In this document: positions 43,828 through 52,907 of the stretch, piece by piece
How the letters are laid out: each line of letters opens with the position of its first letter
Numbering within the stretch: position 1 is the first letter of the stretch
NCBI GenBank assembly: GCA_018241225.1
Contig: JAFEEG010000025.1
Location: 56,735 to 120,734, forward strand
Origin: Pseudomonadota bacterium
Lineage (GTDB): Bacteria; Pseudomonadota; Gammaproteobacteria; Burkholderiales; Burkholderiaceae_C
Direction of reading: 5' to 3'
DNA: 64,000 bases
The notes under the pieces: generated by a model
Seen by the model: the letters and a program-made list of their open reading frames with translations, nothing else
Databases searched by the model: none
What the model was told of the DNA's origin: nothing
Made by a program: the position numbers and the translations under genes

Positions 43828-46071
43828 TCAACGACGACGCGCGGAGCGCACACCGGTGACCGCCTTCACCACCTGCAGCACCTGCGACAACCGCGTGGCG
43901 TCGGCAATCTCGATGGTGAAGGTCATCCACGCCGTGCCCTTGACCGACTGCGTCTGCACGCCGATCACGTTCATCTTCTCGCGCGCGAACACGTCGGAAA
44001 TGTCGCGCAGCAGGCCCTGGCGGTCGGCCGCTTCCACCGACACATCCACCGCGTAGACCGCATCCTGCCCGCCCTTGGGCGTGCCCCACTCCACCTCGAT
44101 GGCGCGCTCGGGCTGCGCGGCCGCCATGGTGCGGTAGTTGCTGCAGTCGGCACGGTGCACGCTCACGCCGTGCCCCCGCGTGACGAAGCCACCAATGGGG
44201 TCCGGCGGCGCGGGGCGGCAGCACTTGGCCAACTGCGTCATGAGCGAGGAAACGCCCACCACCAGCACGCCGCTCTTGGAGGCCTTGCCGCTGCCTTTGG
44301 ACTTCTTGATGAGCACGCCTTCGTCGTCGGGCGACGGCGCCTCCACGGGCGGGCGCAGCAGGTTCTCGATGTTGCGCAGCGAGAACTCGTCCTTGCCCAC
44401 CACCTCGAACAGGTTGTCGGCCGACTTGAAGCCCAGGCGCGCAGCCAGGTCGCCCTGCTTGAGCGCCGTCTTGCCTTCGCGCTGCAGCAGCTTTTCAACC
44501 GCCTCGCGGCCGCGTGCAATGGTCTCGTGCGTGATCTGCGCGTTGAACCAGGCGCGCACCTTGGCGCGCGCGCGGTTGCTGGCCAGATAGCCCAGTTCGG
44601 CGTTGAGCCAGTCGCGCGAGGGGCCGCCGTCCTTCACCGCGATGACTTCCACCGTCTGGCCGTTTTGCAGCGGCGTGTTCAGCGGCACCATGGCGCCGTC
44701 CACCCGCGCGCCACGGCAGCGGTGGCCCAGGCTCGTGTGCACGCTGTAGGCAAAGTCCACCGGGGTGGCGCCTTGCGGCAGTTCGACGATGGCCGCGTCG
44801 GGCGTGAGCACGTAGATGCGATCGTCGAACAGGCCCTTGCCCTGCTCGCCGCCCGACAAGTCGCGCTCCCACGCCAGCAGTTGGCGAAGCACTGCAATCT
44901 TGGCGTCGTATTCGCCACCGGCCCACACGCCCGCATAGCCCTTGGTGCCCGCTTCCTTGTAGGCCCAGTGCGCGGCCACGCCATGCTCGGCGTGCTCGTG
45001 CATTTCCTCGGTGCGGATCTGGATCTCGATGGGCTTGCCGGCGACGCTGCCGTTCAGGCGCTCGCGCACCACCGTATGCAGCGACTGGTAGCCGTTGGGC
45101 TTGGGCCGCGCGATGTAGTCGTCGAACTCCTCGTCGATGGGCTGGAAGTTGGAATGCACCCACGCCAGGGCCGCATAGCAGTCCTTCACGTCGGGCACGA
45201 TCACGCGCAGCGCCATGATGTCGAACACCTGCGCAAAGTCGAGCGACTTACCGCGCATCTTCTTGACGATGCTGTAGATGTTCTTTGGCCGGCCCTGCAC
45301 ATTGGCCTGGATGCCTTCTGCGCGCAGCTGCGTCTCCAGCCGCAGGCGCAGCTGCTCCACATAGCCTTCGCGCTCGGCGCGCTTTTCCTCCAGCAACTGG
45401 GCAATGAGCTTGTAGGTCTCGGGCTCCAGGAAGCGGAAGGAGAGGTCTTCGATCTCCCACTTGACCTGCCAGATGCCCAGCCGGTTGGCCAGCGGCGCAA
45501 ACACCTGCAAGGACTCGCGCGCAACGCTTTCGGACACCGGCTTTTTCACCTGGGCCGCATAGCGCAGGGTCTGCAGGCGCGAAGCCAGGCGCAGCATGAC
45601 CACGCGCAGGTCGCGCGAGAAGGCCAGCAGCATCTTGCGGACGTTTTCCGTCTGCGTGCCCGCGCCTTCCAGCAGGTGGCCGGAGCCGGTGGCCGAACGG
45701 GCCTGCTCCTGCACCTGCACCAGCTTGGTGGTCTCGACCGCCAGCAGCGCGAAGTTCTGGCCGAAGACCTTGGCGATGACCTCCAGCGGCCGGTTCAGGT
45801 GCTGGCAGGAATACACCAGGTAGCTGGCGGCCTGCATGGCCTCGGAGCCGCCCATGCGCTCGACGATGGCGGCCACCGCGTCGGCGTGGGCCAGTGTGTT
45901 CTCGCCGGTCTTGAGTGTTTCGCCGGCAATCAGCGGCTCGGCAAATGCGCGAGCGCGCGCCAGCATGTTCTCCATGGCCGGAGAACTGTCTGCCGTGGCG
46001 GCCGACAACGCGGTTTTCTCATTGACGTCGGCGCCAGCGGTGGAACGCTGTTGCGAAGAGACTGCTACCAA
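43828..46071 (-). CDS. relA: (p)ppGpp synthetase RelA
   Basis: A 747-residue stringent-response enzyme that makes (p)ppGpp from ATP and GTP/GDP on stalled ribosomes. The N-terminal HD domain lacks the HD pair, so hydrolysis is lost. The synthetase domain shows EFDDYIARPKPNGYQSLHT, the E-x-D-D form typical of monofunctional RelA rather than the R-x-K-D form of SpoT. TGS (ALIVELPQGATPVDFAYSVH region) and ACT domain (VSVEAADRQGLLRDISDVFA) follow. The gene runs toward the tRNA, 61 bases away. Confidence 0.93.
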   Translation of the reverse strand: MVAVSSQQRSTAGADVNEKTALSAATADSSPAMENMLARARAFAEPLIAGETLKTGENTLAHADAVAAIVERMGGSEAMQAASYLVYSCQHLNRPLEVIAKVFGQNFALLAVETTKLVQVQEQARSATGSGHLLEGAGTQTENVRKMLLAFSRDLRVVMLRLASRLQTLRYAAQVKKPVSESVARESLQVFAPLANRLGIWQVKWEIEDLSFRFLEPETYKLIAQLLEEKRAEREGYVEQLRLRLETQLRAEGIQANVQGRPKNIYSIVKKMRGKSLDFAQVFDIMALRVIVPDVKDCYAALAWVHSNFQPIDEEFDDYIARPKPNGYQSLHTVVRERLNGSVAGKPIEIQIRTEEMHEHAEHGVAAHWAYKEAGTKGYAGVWAGGEYDAKIAVLRQLLAWERDLSGGEQGKGLFDDRIYVLTPDAAIVELPQGATPVDFAYSVHTSLGHRCRGARVDGAMVPLNTPLQNGQTVEVIAVKDGGPSRDWLNAELGYLASNRARAKVRAWFNAQITHETIARGREAVEKLLQREGKTALKQGDLAARLGFKSADNLFEVVGKDEFSLRNIENLLRPPVEAPSPDDEGVLIKKSKGSGKASKSGVLVVGVSSLMTQLAKCCRPAPPDPIGGFVTRGHGVSVHRADCSNYRTMAAAQPERAIEVEWGTPKGGQDAVYAVDVSVEAADRQGLLRDISDVFAREKMNVIGVQTQSVKGTAWMTFTIEIADATRLSQVLQVVKAVTGVRSARRR

Positions 46072-46095
46072 GATCCGTCTTACCTAGTTCTTTAT

Positions 46096-47043
46096 TCAAT
46101 CCAACAGAAAGTCGACCACCACGCCATGCTGCGCCGGCGACACCAGCGTCGGTGCATGGCCGACATTCTCGAACTCGACCAGGCGCGCACCGGGGCCGCG
46201 CCGCGTCATGGCTTGCGCGGTTTCGGGCGTGAGCAGATCCGACTGCGCGCCGCGCAGCAGCAATGTGCGGGCGGTGATGGCGTCATACAAGCCCCACATG
46301 ATTTTTTCGCCCTGGGCCGTCACCTCGGCCGTGACCGCGCGGATCGGCGCGCCGATGGCCGGGTCGTAGTGCAGCACGACCGGGCCTTCGACCTGCGCGG
46401 AATCGACCTTGGCGCTGCCATCGGGGCTGCGCTGCGCCGCCGGCACCACCATGTGGCGCGACAGCTCGAGCCACTGCTCGCGAGTGTGCGGACCAAAGGA
46501 GGTGGACAGCAGCCACATGGCATCGGCGGCCGCCTCCATGCTCGGGAACGCGCCGCTCTTGCCCACGTAGGCGCCAATGCGCTCCACCGCCGCCTGGCTG
46601 ATGGAAGGCCCCACGTCGTTGAGCACCAGGCGCCGCACCGGCGCGGCCAATGGCAGTTGCGGGCTGCCCGCCACGGCCATGCCGATCAGCCCGCCCATGC
46701 TGGTGCCCACCCAATCGAGCGACACGATGGGCGCCTGCGCCTGCAGTTGCGCCACCAGCGCCAGCATGTCGGCCACGTAGGTCGGGAGCTGGTAGCCCTG
46801 CGGGTCTTGCAGCCACTCGCTGCGCCCGCGCCCCACCACGTCGGGACACACCACGCGGATGTTTCCCTTTGCGCGCTCGAGCAATGCCCGGGCCAGCACA
46901 TCGAAATCGCGTCCCTGCCGGGTCAGGCCATGCACGCACAACACGACGTGCGGTGCATCGGGCTGGCCCCATTCCCAATAGGCCATGCGGTGGCTGCCCT
47001 GGGTGTCTGCGCAGGTCACGAAGCGAAGGGAGGGTTCTGTCAT
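46096..47043 (-). CDS. Alpha/beta hydrolase
   Basis: A 315-residue alpha/beta-hydrolase-fold protein. The oxyanion HG motif VLCVHGLTRQ lies near residue 37, nucleophile elbow GTSMGG, acid Asp in the LLLRGAQSDLLT region and His in ENVGHAPTL. Substrate unknown; esterases or lactonases of this type are usual. Ends just before relA and is divergent from the hydroxybutyrate dehydrogenase gene. Confidence 0.85.
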   Translation of the reverse strand: MTEPSLRFVTCADTQGSHRMAYWEWGQPDAPHVVLCVHGLTRQGRDFDVLARALLERAKGNIRVVCPDVVGRGRSEWLQDPQGYQLPTYVADMLALVAQLQAQAPIVSLDWVGTSMGGLIGMAVAGSPQLPLAAPVRRLVLNDVGPSISQAAVERIGAYVGKSGAFPSMEAAADAMWLLSTSFGPHTREQWLELSRHMVVPAAQRSPDGSAKVDSAQVEGPVVLHYDPAIGAPIRAVTAEVTAQGEKIMWGLYDAITARTLLLRGAQSDLLTPETAQAMTRRGPGARLVEFENVGHAPTLVSPAQHGVVVDFLLD

Positions 47044-47109
47044 TCTGTGGCCTTGCAACGTGTGCCCATAATGTTCGTTGAATCGTAATTCATCCGGAGA
47101 TTGCTCAAC

Positions 47110-47880
47110 ATGCTCAAAGGCAAAACTGCCCTCGTCACTGGATCCACCAGCGGCATCGGCCTGGGAATCGCAACCGCGCTGGCGCAGCAAGGCGCCAACA
47201 TCATGCTCAACGGCTTTGGCGACCACGAGGGTCCCAAGGCGCAGATCGAGGCGCTCGGCGTGCAGGTGGACTACCACGGCGCCGACATGAGCAAGCCCGA
47301 CCAGATCGAGGACATGATGAAGCAGGCCGCGGCGCGCTTCGGCAAGGTCGACATCCTGGTCAACAACGCGGGCATCCAGCACGTGGCCAAGGTGGAGGAC
47401 TTTCCGCCCGAGCGTTGGGACGCGATCATCGCGATCAACCTGACCAGCGCCTTTCACACCACCCGCCTGGCCATTCCGGCCATGCGTGCGGCCAACTGGG
47501 GCCGCGTGATCAACATCGCTTCGGCGCATGGCCTGGTGGCTTCGGCCCAGAAGTCGGCCTATGTGGCCGCCAAGCACGGCATCGTGGGCCTGACCAAGAC
47601 CGTGGCGCTGGAAACGGCCACCACCGGCGTGACCTGCAACGCCATCTGCCCCGGCTGGGTGCTTACGCCGCTGGTGCAAAAGCAGATCGACGATCGCTCG
47701 GCACGCGAAGGCATTCCGGTGTCGCAGGCGCAGAACGAGTTGCTGGGTGAGAAGCAGCCTTCGCTGCAGTTCACCACGGTGGAGCAACTGGGCGGCCTGG
47801 CCGTGTTCCTGAGCTCGCCCGCAGCCGACCAGGTGCGCGGCGTGGCCTGGCAGGTCGATGGGGGCTGGACGGCGCAATAA
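47110..47880 (+). CDS. bdhA: 3-hydroxybutyrate dehydrogenase
   Basis: A 256-residue short-chain dehydrogenase that converts 3-hydroxybutyrate to acetoacetate with NAD in polyhydroxybutyrate breakdown. Cofactor motif TGSTSGIGLG, NNAGIQHV, and the catalytic S-Y-K in ASAHGLVAS...YVAAKHG. The ending VDGGWTAQ and the GIQHVAKVEDFP segment match D-3-hydroxybutyrate dehydrogenases. ATG 47110 is used; TTG 47101 is in frame. Confidence 0.88.
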   Translation: MLKGKTALVTGSTSGIGLGIATALAQQGANIMLNGFGDHEGPKAQIEALGVQVDYHGADMSKPDQIEDMMKQAAARFGKVDILVNNAGIQHVAKVEDFPPERWDAIIAINLTSAFHTTRLAIPAMRAANWGRVINIASAHGLVASAQKSAYVAAKHGIVGLTKTVALETATTGVTCNAICPGWVLTPLVQKQIDDRSAREGIPVSQAQNELLGEKQPSLQFTTVEQLGGLAVFLSSPAADQVRGVAWQVDGGWTAQ

Positions 47881-48013
47881 GAGCCCCCGGCCTTTCACTC
47901 CCTTCGGCCCTTGTAACTCCACCCCCCGAGGGGGGCCCCCACCTGAGGCCCGGCGAAGCCGGTTCCTCGGTGCGGGGCTGGAACCAGGCCCTGCTCGCTC
48001 GGGGCTTGCGGAT
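47881..48013. other. Intergenic region between bdhA and SIMPL gene
   Basis: A 133-base convergent gap, GC-rich with CCCC/GGGG runs and short inverted repeats (GGCCCGGCGAAGCCGG). It may serve as a bidirectional terminator, but no clear T-tract is present. Confidence 0.35.
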
Positions 48014-48730
48014 CTACTTCAGCTGTACCGAGCCGGATACGTTGACGACTACGCTGGCCTTGCCGGGCTCGACCGGGACGGCTGCGTCGGCGGCTGCGCC
48101 GGGCGCGCTGGCCTTCATGGCCATCACGCGGGGCATGGGGCCGGCATGGTCGGCGTTGACCGACACCTCGCGCAAGGTGTAGCCCATGAAGCCGAAGTCC
48201 TTGGCCAGCGCGGTGGCCTTCTGCTTGAAGGCTTCGATGGCCAGGGTCTGCGCTTCGCCTTCCGCCTTGGCGCGCGTCTCGCGGCTCAAGCCGTACGACA
48301 TGTTGCCCACCGTGAGCGTATCCAGGCGCCCCGCCACTTGCGAAACACGGGCGAAGTCACGCCCTTCCAGCACCAGCTCGGCCGTGCCTTGCCAGCCGTT
48401 GGTCTTGCCGTCGCGCGTATAGCGCGGGTGCACGTTGAAGTTGCCGGTGCGCACATCCAGTTGCCCCGGTTGCGCACTCTTGCGCGCCTCGGTCAGCGCC
48501 GCATCCATCACCTGCTTGACCTGCGCCTGCACCGCAGCGGCGTCGGCGCCTTCCTTCGTGGCCACCAGGGTGATGCTCAGCAGGTCCTGCACCACCTCGA
48601 ACGTGCCATTGGCCGACAGTTGCAGCACGTTCTGCGGTGGCGCCCATGCGCCCGGCGACGGTTGCGCCATGGCCAGGCCGGCCACGGCCAGCGCGCTGCA
48701 GGAAACGACAAGCTTGATCGCGTTTTTCAA
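48014..48730 (-). CDS. SIMPL-domain (DUF541) periplasmic protein
   Basis: A 238-residue protein with a signal peptide (MKNAIKLVVSCSALAVAGLA, cut near AMAQ). The mature part has the SIMPL pattern: LQLSANGTFEVVQDLLSITL, then GNMSYGLSRETRAKAEGEAQ and FGFMGYTLREVSVN. SIMPL proteins are periplasmic and of uncertain role, linked to oxidative-stress resistance. Confidence 0.87.
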   Translation of the reverse strand: MKNAIKLVVSCSALAVAGLAMAQPSPGAWAPPQNVLQLSANGTFEVVQDLLSITLVATKEGADAAAVQAQVKQVMDAALTEARKSAQPGQLDVRTGNFNVHPRYTRDGKTNGWQGTAELVLEGRDFARVSQVAGRLDTLTVGNMSYGLSRETRAKAEGEAQTLAIEAFKQKATALAKDFGFMGYTLREVSVNADHAGPMPRVMAMKASAPGAAADAAVPVEPGKASVVVNVSGSVQLK

Positions 48731-48793
48731 AACGAAAGACTCCCTTCAATAGTGAGGTGATTGAAACCTGGCGGACACAAGCCCGCCAGCATT

Positions 48794-49147
48794 TCAGGGC
48801 GCCAGGCGGCGCGCGTCCGGCGACGCGGCCGGTCCCGGCGCGACGCTTCCCAGCGCATCGTCGGCGGCCCTGGTACCACCCAGCGACTTGCTGGGCAGCA
48901 GCCATTGGTAGCGAATCTGCTCGCGCAGTTCCGCCCGCTCTGCCGGGGTCAGGCGGCGGCCTACTTCGGCTTCTTCCCGGCGGATGTCGTCGCGCTCCTG
49001 GGCCCGATGGGCCTCCACGGCGCGCCGCACCTCCTTGCGCACCTGCTCGGCCGTCGGCGCGGCCCCCGCCCCCGCCGTTCCGTTGGCGGCCCAGACGGTC
49101 GAGGCCGCAAGAGCCACGGGAACAAACACGGACAAGACACAACGCAT
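48794..49147 (-). CDS. Small exported hypothetical protein
   Basis: A 117-residue protein starting MRCVLSVFVPVALAASTVWA, a signal peptide with AxA-type cut. The mature part is charged and helical (VRKEVRRAVEAHRAQERDDI; RRLTPAERAELREQIRYQWL). The frame remains open upstream to 49252, but the signal peptide fixes the start at 49147. Function unknown. Confidence 0.7.
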   Translation of the reverse strand: MRCVLSVFVPVALAASTVWAANGTAGAGAAPTAEQVRKEVRRAVEAHRAQERDDIRREEAEVGRRLTPAERAELREQIRYQWLLPSKSLGGTRAADDALGSVAPGPAASPDARRLAP

Positions 49148-49327
49148 GAGGCGGGGTTCTACAAACGCGCAAAGTGTGGGACTTTGCCATTCGTTGGCGT
49201 CCACTTCGCAATCAAGACGCGAGCGGTCGCAAGTTTTGTAACTTTGTGTCAATGTGAGGCGAAAACGGGCTCAACGCCCCTGCAACCGATCCAGAATCGG
49301 CGCTGTTACAAATTCAGTGTTGTTGAA

Positions 49328-50059
49328 ATGACTCAAACACCTGCCCGTACAGACAAGATCGTCATCGTCGACGACGACGCCCGGATCCGTGATCTGCTGC
49401 GCCGCTACCTTACCCAGGAAGGTTTCGAGGTCATCGTTGCAGAAGACGGCAAGGCGCTGAATCGCATTTTGCTGCGCGACACGGTCGACCTGATCGTGCT
49501 GGACCTGATGATGCCAGGTGAAGACGGCCTGTCGGTGTGCCGGCGCCTGCGCGCGGCCAATGACCGCACCCCCATCATCATGCTCACCGCCAAGGGCGAG
49601 GACGTGGACCGCATCGTCGGCCTGGAAGTCGGCGCCGACGACTACCTGGGCAAGCCCTTCAACCCGCGCGAGCTGCTGGCCCGCGTGCACGCCGTGCTGC
49701 GCCGCCGCCCGCCGCTGGAAGCGCCGGGTGCGCCCTCCACCGACAACGAGACCGTCACCTTCGGCCCGTTCAGCTTCGACCTCGGCTCGCGCACGCTGCG
49801 CAAGGACGGCGAGGAGCTGTCGCTGACCACCGGCGAATTCGCCATGCTCAAGGCCCTGGTGCGCCACCCGCGCCAGCCGCTGTCGCGCGAAAAGCTGGCC
49901 CAGCTGGCGCGCGGGCGCGAGTTCGAGCCCTTTGACCGCAGCCTGGACGTGCAGATCTCGCGCCTGCGCAAGCTGGTCGAGTCCGATGCTGCTGCACCGC
50001 GCTACATCCAGACGGTCTGGGGCGTGGGCTACGTGTTCGTGCCGGACGGCACGACTTGA
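49328..50059 (+). CDS. ompR: OmpR-family response regulator
   Basis: A 243-residue regulator. Receiver domain: acidic pair in VIVDDDARIRD, phospho-acceptor Asp in VLDLMMPGEDGL, and Thr/Lys in MLTAKGED and GKPFNPRELLARV. The C-terminal winged helix ends YIQTVWGVGYVFVPDGT. The next gene encodes the sensor kinase and starts inside its stop codon. Likely controls outer membrane porins in response to osmolarity, by analogy. Confidence 0.9.
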   Translation: MTQTPARTDKIVIVDDDARIRDLLRRYLTQEGFEVIVAEDGKALNRILLRDTVDLIVLDLMMPGEDGLSVCRRLRAANDRTPIIMLTAKGEDVDRIVGLEVGADDYLGKPFNPRELLARVHAVLRRRPPLEAPGAPSTDNETVTFGPFSFDLGSRTLRKDGEELSLTTGEFAMLKALVRHPRQPLSREKLAQLARGREFEPFDRSLDVQISRLRKLVESDAAAPRYIQTVWGVGYVFVPDGTT

Positions 50060-51567
50060 GTTACGTGGCCGCCAGCGGCCCCCCCACGACCCAGTCGGGC
50101 GCCCTGGAGGACGGCTCCTCGGTGACCGTGTCCAGCCCGCTGGAGGGCGGGCCGCCGAACCGTGCGCGCAAGAGCCGCCTGGGCCTGAGCCTGTTCTGGC
50201 GGACCTTCTTCCTGCTGGCACTGCTGCTGGTGGGCAGCACCGTGGCCTGGCTGCAGACCTTCAGGCAGCTGGAGTACGAGCCGCGCGCCATCCAGACGGC
50301 CCACCAGATCGCCTCGCTGGTCAACCTGACGCGCGCTGCGCTGGTGTATTCGGACGCGATCACCCGCCTGTCCCTCATCAAGACCCTGGCCGAGCAGGAA
50401 GGCGTGCGCATCGTCCCGCGCGAACCCGAAGACCGCTACGCCCCCTACACCGGCGGCGAGCTGGACTCCCGGGTCACCGACGAGCTGATGGCCCGCCTGG
50501 GTGCGGGCACCACGGTGGCCAGCGTCGTCAATGACGAGCCGGGCCTGTGGATCGGCTTTGCCATCGAGAGCGACAACTACTGGCTGCTGCTCGATCCGGC
50601 CCGCTTCACCCGCGTGGGCGGGCGCACCTGGCTGGTCTGGCTCGTGACGGCCATGGCGCTGTCGCTTACCGGCGCAGCGCTGATCACCAGTTTCATCAAC
50701 CGGCCGCTGTCGCAGCTTTCGCGCGCGGCGCGCCAGGTGCGCGAAGGCGAATATGCGGCGCATCGGCTGGACGAAGGCGCGCGCACCACCGAAATCCGCG
50801 CGGTGAACATCGGCTTCAACCGCATGGCCGACCAATTGGCCAAGATCGAGCAGGACCGGGCCGTGATGCTGGCCGGCATCTCGCACGACCTGCGCACGCC
50901 GCTGGCCCGGCTGCGGCTGGAAACCGAGATGAGCGTGGCCGACGAAGATGCCCGCGCCCACATGGCGGCCGACATTGCCCAGCTGGACGCCATCATCGAC
51001 AAGTTCCTCGATTACGCGCGGCCCGACCACGTGGAGTTCAAGCCGGTGCTGCTGCGCGACGTGATCGACGCCTGCACCTACGCCGTGCAGGACCACGAGG
51101 ACGTGCACATCGCCTCCGAGATTCCGTCGGACCTGCGAGTGATGGCCGACGAGGTGGAGCTGATCCGCGTGATCTCCAACCTGGTGGAAAACGCCCGCCG
51201 CTACGGCAAGACGCCAGGCACCGAGGTGGCACGCATCAACATCCAGGCGCAAGCGCACAACGACGCGGTGCTGATCAAGGTGCGCGACCACGGCGCGGGC
51301 GTGGCGCCGGCCATGCTGTCGCAGCTGACCAAGCCGTTCTTCCGAGGCGACCAGGCGCGCACGTCGGCGGCCGGAGCCGGCCTGGGCCTATCGATCGTGG
51401 CGAAGAACATCGAGCGCATGGGCGGCACCTTTGCACTGACCAGCACGCCGGGGCGCGGCCTCGCGGCGCACATCCGGCTGCCGCGCGCGGCCTCGATCCG
51501 GCCCGGGTCAGCCACCAGCAACGGCACCAAGGGCCCTGCCCCGCGCACCGCGGGCGTCACCAAGTAG
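50056..51567 (+). CDS. envZ: EnvZ-family sensor histidine kinase
   Basis: A 503-residue membrane kinase with a TTG start overlapping the stop of ompR. Membrane helices at about residues 45-65 and 190-212 flank a periplasmic domain. HAMP follows. The H-box is ISHDLRTPLARLRLE, N-box NLVENARRYGK, and G-box AGAGLGLSIVAKN. This is the full layout of EnvZ-type kinases that phosphorylate OmpR. Confidence 0.9.
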   Translation: MSYVAASGPPTTQSGALEDGSSVTVSSPLEGGPPNRARKSRLGLSLFWRTFFLLALLLVGSTVAWLQTFRQLEYEPRAIQTAHQIASLVNLTRAALVYSDAITRLSLIKTLAEQEGVRIVPREPEDRYAPYTGGELDSRVTDELMARLGAGTTVASVVNDEPGLWIGFAIESDNYWLLLDPARFTRVGGRTWLVWLVTAMALSLTGAALITSFINRPLSQLSRAARQVREGEYAAHRLDEGARTTEIRAVNIGFNRMADQLAKIEQDRAVMLAGISHDLRTPLARLRLETEMSVADEDARAHMAADIAQLDAIIDKFLDYARPDHVEFKPVLLRDVIDACTYAVQDHEDVHIASEIPSDLRVMADEVELIRVISNLVENARRYGKTPGTEVARINIQAQAHNDAVLIKVRDHGAGVAPAMLSQLTKPFFRGDQARTSAAGAGLGLSIVAKNIERMGGTFALTSTPGRGLAAHIRLPRAASIRPGSATSNGTKGPAPRTAGVTK

Positions 51568-51585
51568 GGGCCTTGCCGGGGGCGT

Positions 51586-52086
51586 TCAGCCGCCGGCGGA
51601 ACGCACCAGCAGCACGACGGCCCTGGCCTCCATGGCGCGGCCCTCGCCCACCGGGCCCATCTTCTCGGCCGTCTTGGCCTTGACATTGACGCGCTCGGGC
51701 GCCAGGCCCAGGCCGGCGGCGATGCGCTCGCGCATGGCGGGAATGTGCGGCGCAAGCTTGGGCGCCTGGGCAATCACGGTGCTGTCGACGTTGCCGATGT
51801 CCCAGCCGGCGGCGCGAACGCGGCGCACCGCCTCGGTCAGCAGCACCATCGAATCGGCGCCGCGAAACTGCTCGTCGGTATCGGGAAAGTGCCGGCCGAT
51901 GTCGCCCAGGCCCGCCGCGCCGAACAGCGCATCGGTAATGGCGTGCAGCAGCGCGTCGGCGTCGGAGTGGCCCAGCAGGCCTGCCGTGTGCGGGATCTCC
52001 ACCCCGCCCAGGATGAGCTTGCGCCCCGCCACCAGCTGATGCACGTCCCAGCCTTCGCCCACGCGAATGTCGATGCCAGCGCTCAT
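51586..52086 (-). CDS. ispF: 2-C-methyl-D-erythritol 2,4-cyclodiphosphate synthase
   Basis: A 166-residue MEP-pathway enzyme that forms the cyclodiphosphate. Zinc-binding D-x-H in GWDVHQL and the [11 protein letters not shown] and [10 protein letters not shown] segments are characteristic, as are [14 protein letters not shown] and the [12 protein letters not shown] end. Coupled to ispD by an ATGA overlap. Confidence 0.96.
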   Translation of the reverse strand: MSAGIDIRVGEGWDVHQLVAGRKLILGGVEIPHTAGLLGHSDADALLHAITDALFGAAGLGDIGRHFPDTDEQFRGADSMVLLTEAVRRVRAAGWDIGNVDSTVIAQAPKLAPHIPAMRERIAAGLGLAPERVNVKAKTAEKMGPVGEGRAMEARAVVLLVRSAGG

Positions 52087-52808
52087 TGCTTGCTCCTTTC
52101 GCGGGCCCGCAGCACCGCCTCGGCAAGCGCGAAGTCTTCCGGGTAGGTCACCTTGAAGTTCTGCGCATTGCCGGGCACCAGGAGCGGGGCCAGGCCGATG
52201 GCCTCGATGGCGCTGGCCTCGTCGGTGACGACGTCGCCCACCCGCTCCAGCGCATCCAGCAGCAGGCCCAGGCGGAACATCTGCGGCGTCTGGGCCAGCC
52301 ACTTGTCGGCGCGCGACAGCGTGCCGTGCACGCGGCCATCGCCGCTGGCGGTCTTCAGCGTGTCCGCCAGGCGCTGCGCCAGCAGGCCGCCGACGGCATC
52401 GTGCTCGCAGGCGGCAATCAGCGCCTCGATCTGCGTGGGCGTGACCAGGCAGCGGGCCGCGTCGTGCACCAGCACCCAGTCGCTGGCCTTGGCGCCTTGC
52501 TGGCGCAATGCGGCCAGGCCGTTTCGCACAGACGCCGCGCGGGTGGCGCCGCCCACCTGCAGCAATCGCTCCCCGACATTCTTCGGAAAGGCCGGCAAGG
52601 CGGCGGAGATCTCGCGGTCGTCGGGCGCCACCACCAGGGCGATGGTGGCAAACCTGTCGGCCAGCGCACGAAAGGCTTCGACGGTGTGGGCCACCATGGG
52701 CCGGCCCGCGAGTCGCTCGTACTGCTTGGGCCCGCCGGCACCCGCGCGGCTGCCGCTGCCGGCGCAAGGAATCAGGGCGTGAAGATGGGGAGGATGGGAC
52801 GAATGCAT
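52083..52808 (-). CDS. ispD: 2-C-methyl-D-erythritol 4-phosphate cytidylyltransferase
   Basis: A 241-residue MEP-pathway enzyme that joins MEP to CTP. The nucleotide-binding segment [18 protein letters not shown] is near the N-terminus, with VHDAARCLV and the later [15 protein letters not shown] 52808 is chosen; upstream in-frame ATGs at 52835 and 52856 have no better ribosome site. Confidence 0.95.
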   Translation of the reverse strand: MHSSHPPHLHALIPCAGSGSRAGAGGPKQYERLAGRPMVAHTVEAFRALADRFATIALVVAPDDREISAALPAFPKNVGERLLQVGGATRAASVRNGLAALRQQGAKASDWVLVHDAARCLVTPTQIEALIAACEHDAVGGLLAQRLADTLKTASGDGRVHGTLSRADKWLAQTPQMFRLGLLLDALERVGDVVTDEASAIEAIGLAPLLVPGNAQNFKVTYPEDFALAEAVLRARERSKQ

Positions 52809-52907
52809 CGAAAGGGGTGCTCTTGTTGAGGCCATTCTAGAATTGCCGTACTGCACACCCCGCTCCGAACCCGGCGCGGGGTGTTCTGCTTTGCTTTTGC
52901 ACCGCCC

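Noticed and set aside
43828-46071. Assignment of the stringent-response gene as spoT
   Set aside because: The HD pair is missing, and the synthetase has the E-x-D-D form, both typical of RelA.
43672-47088. Very long plus-strand open frame (over 1100 codons) antisense to relA and the hydrolase
   Set aside because: High-GC codon use leaves the complementary frame open. The translation is His/Arg/Leu-rich without domains, while the minus-strand relA is unmistakable.
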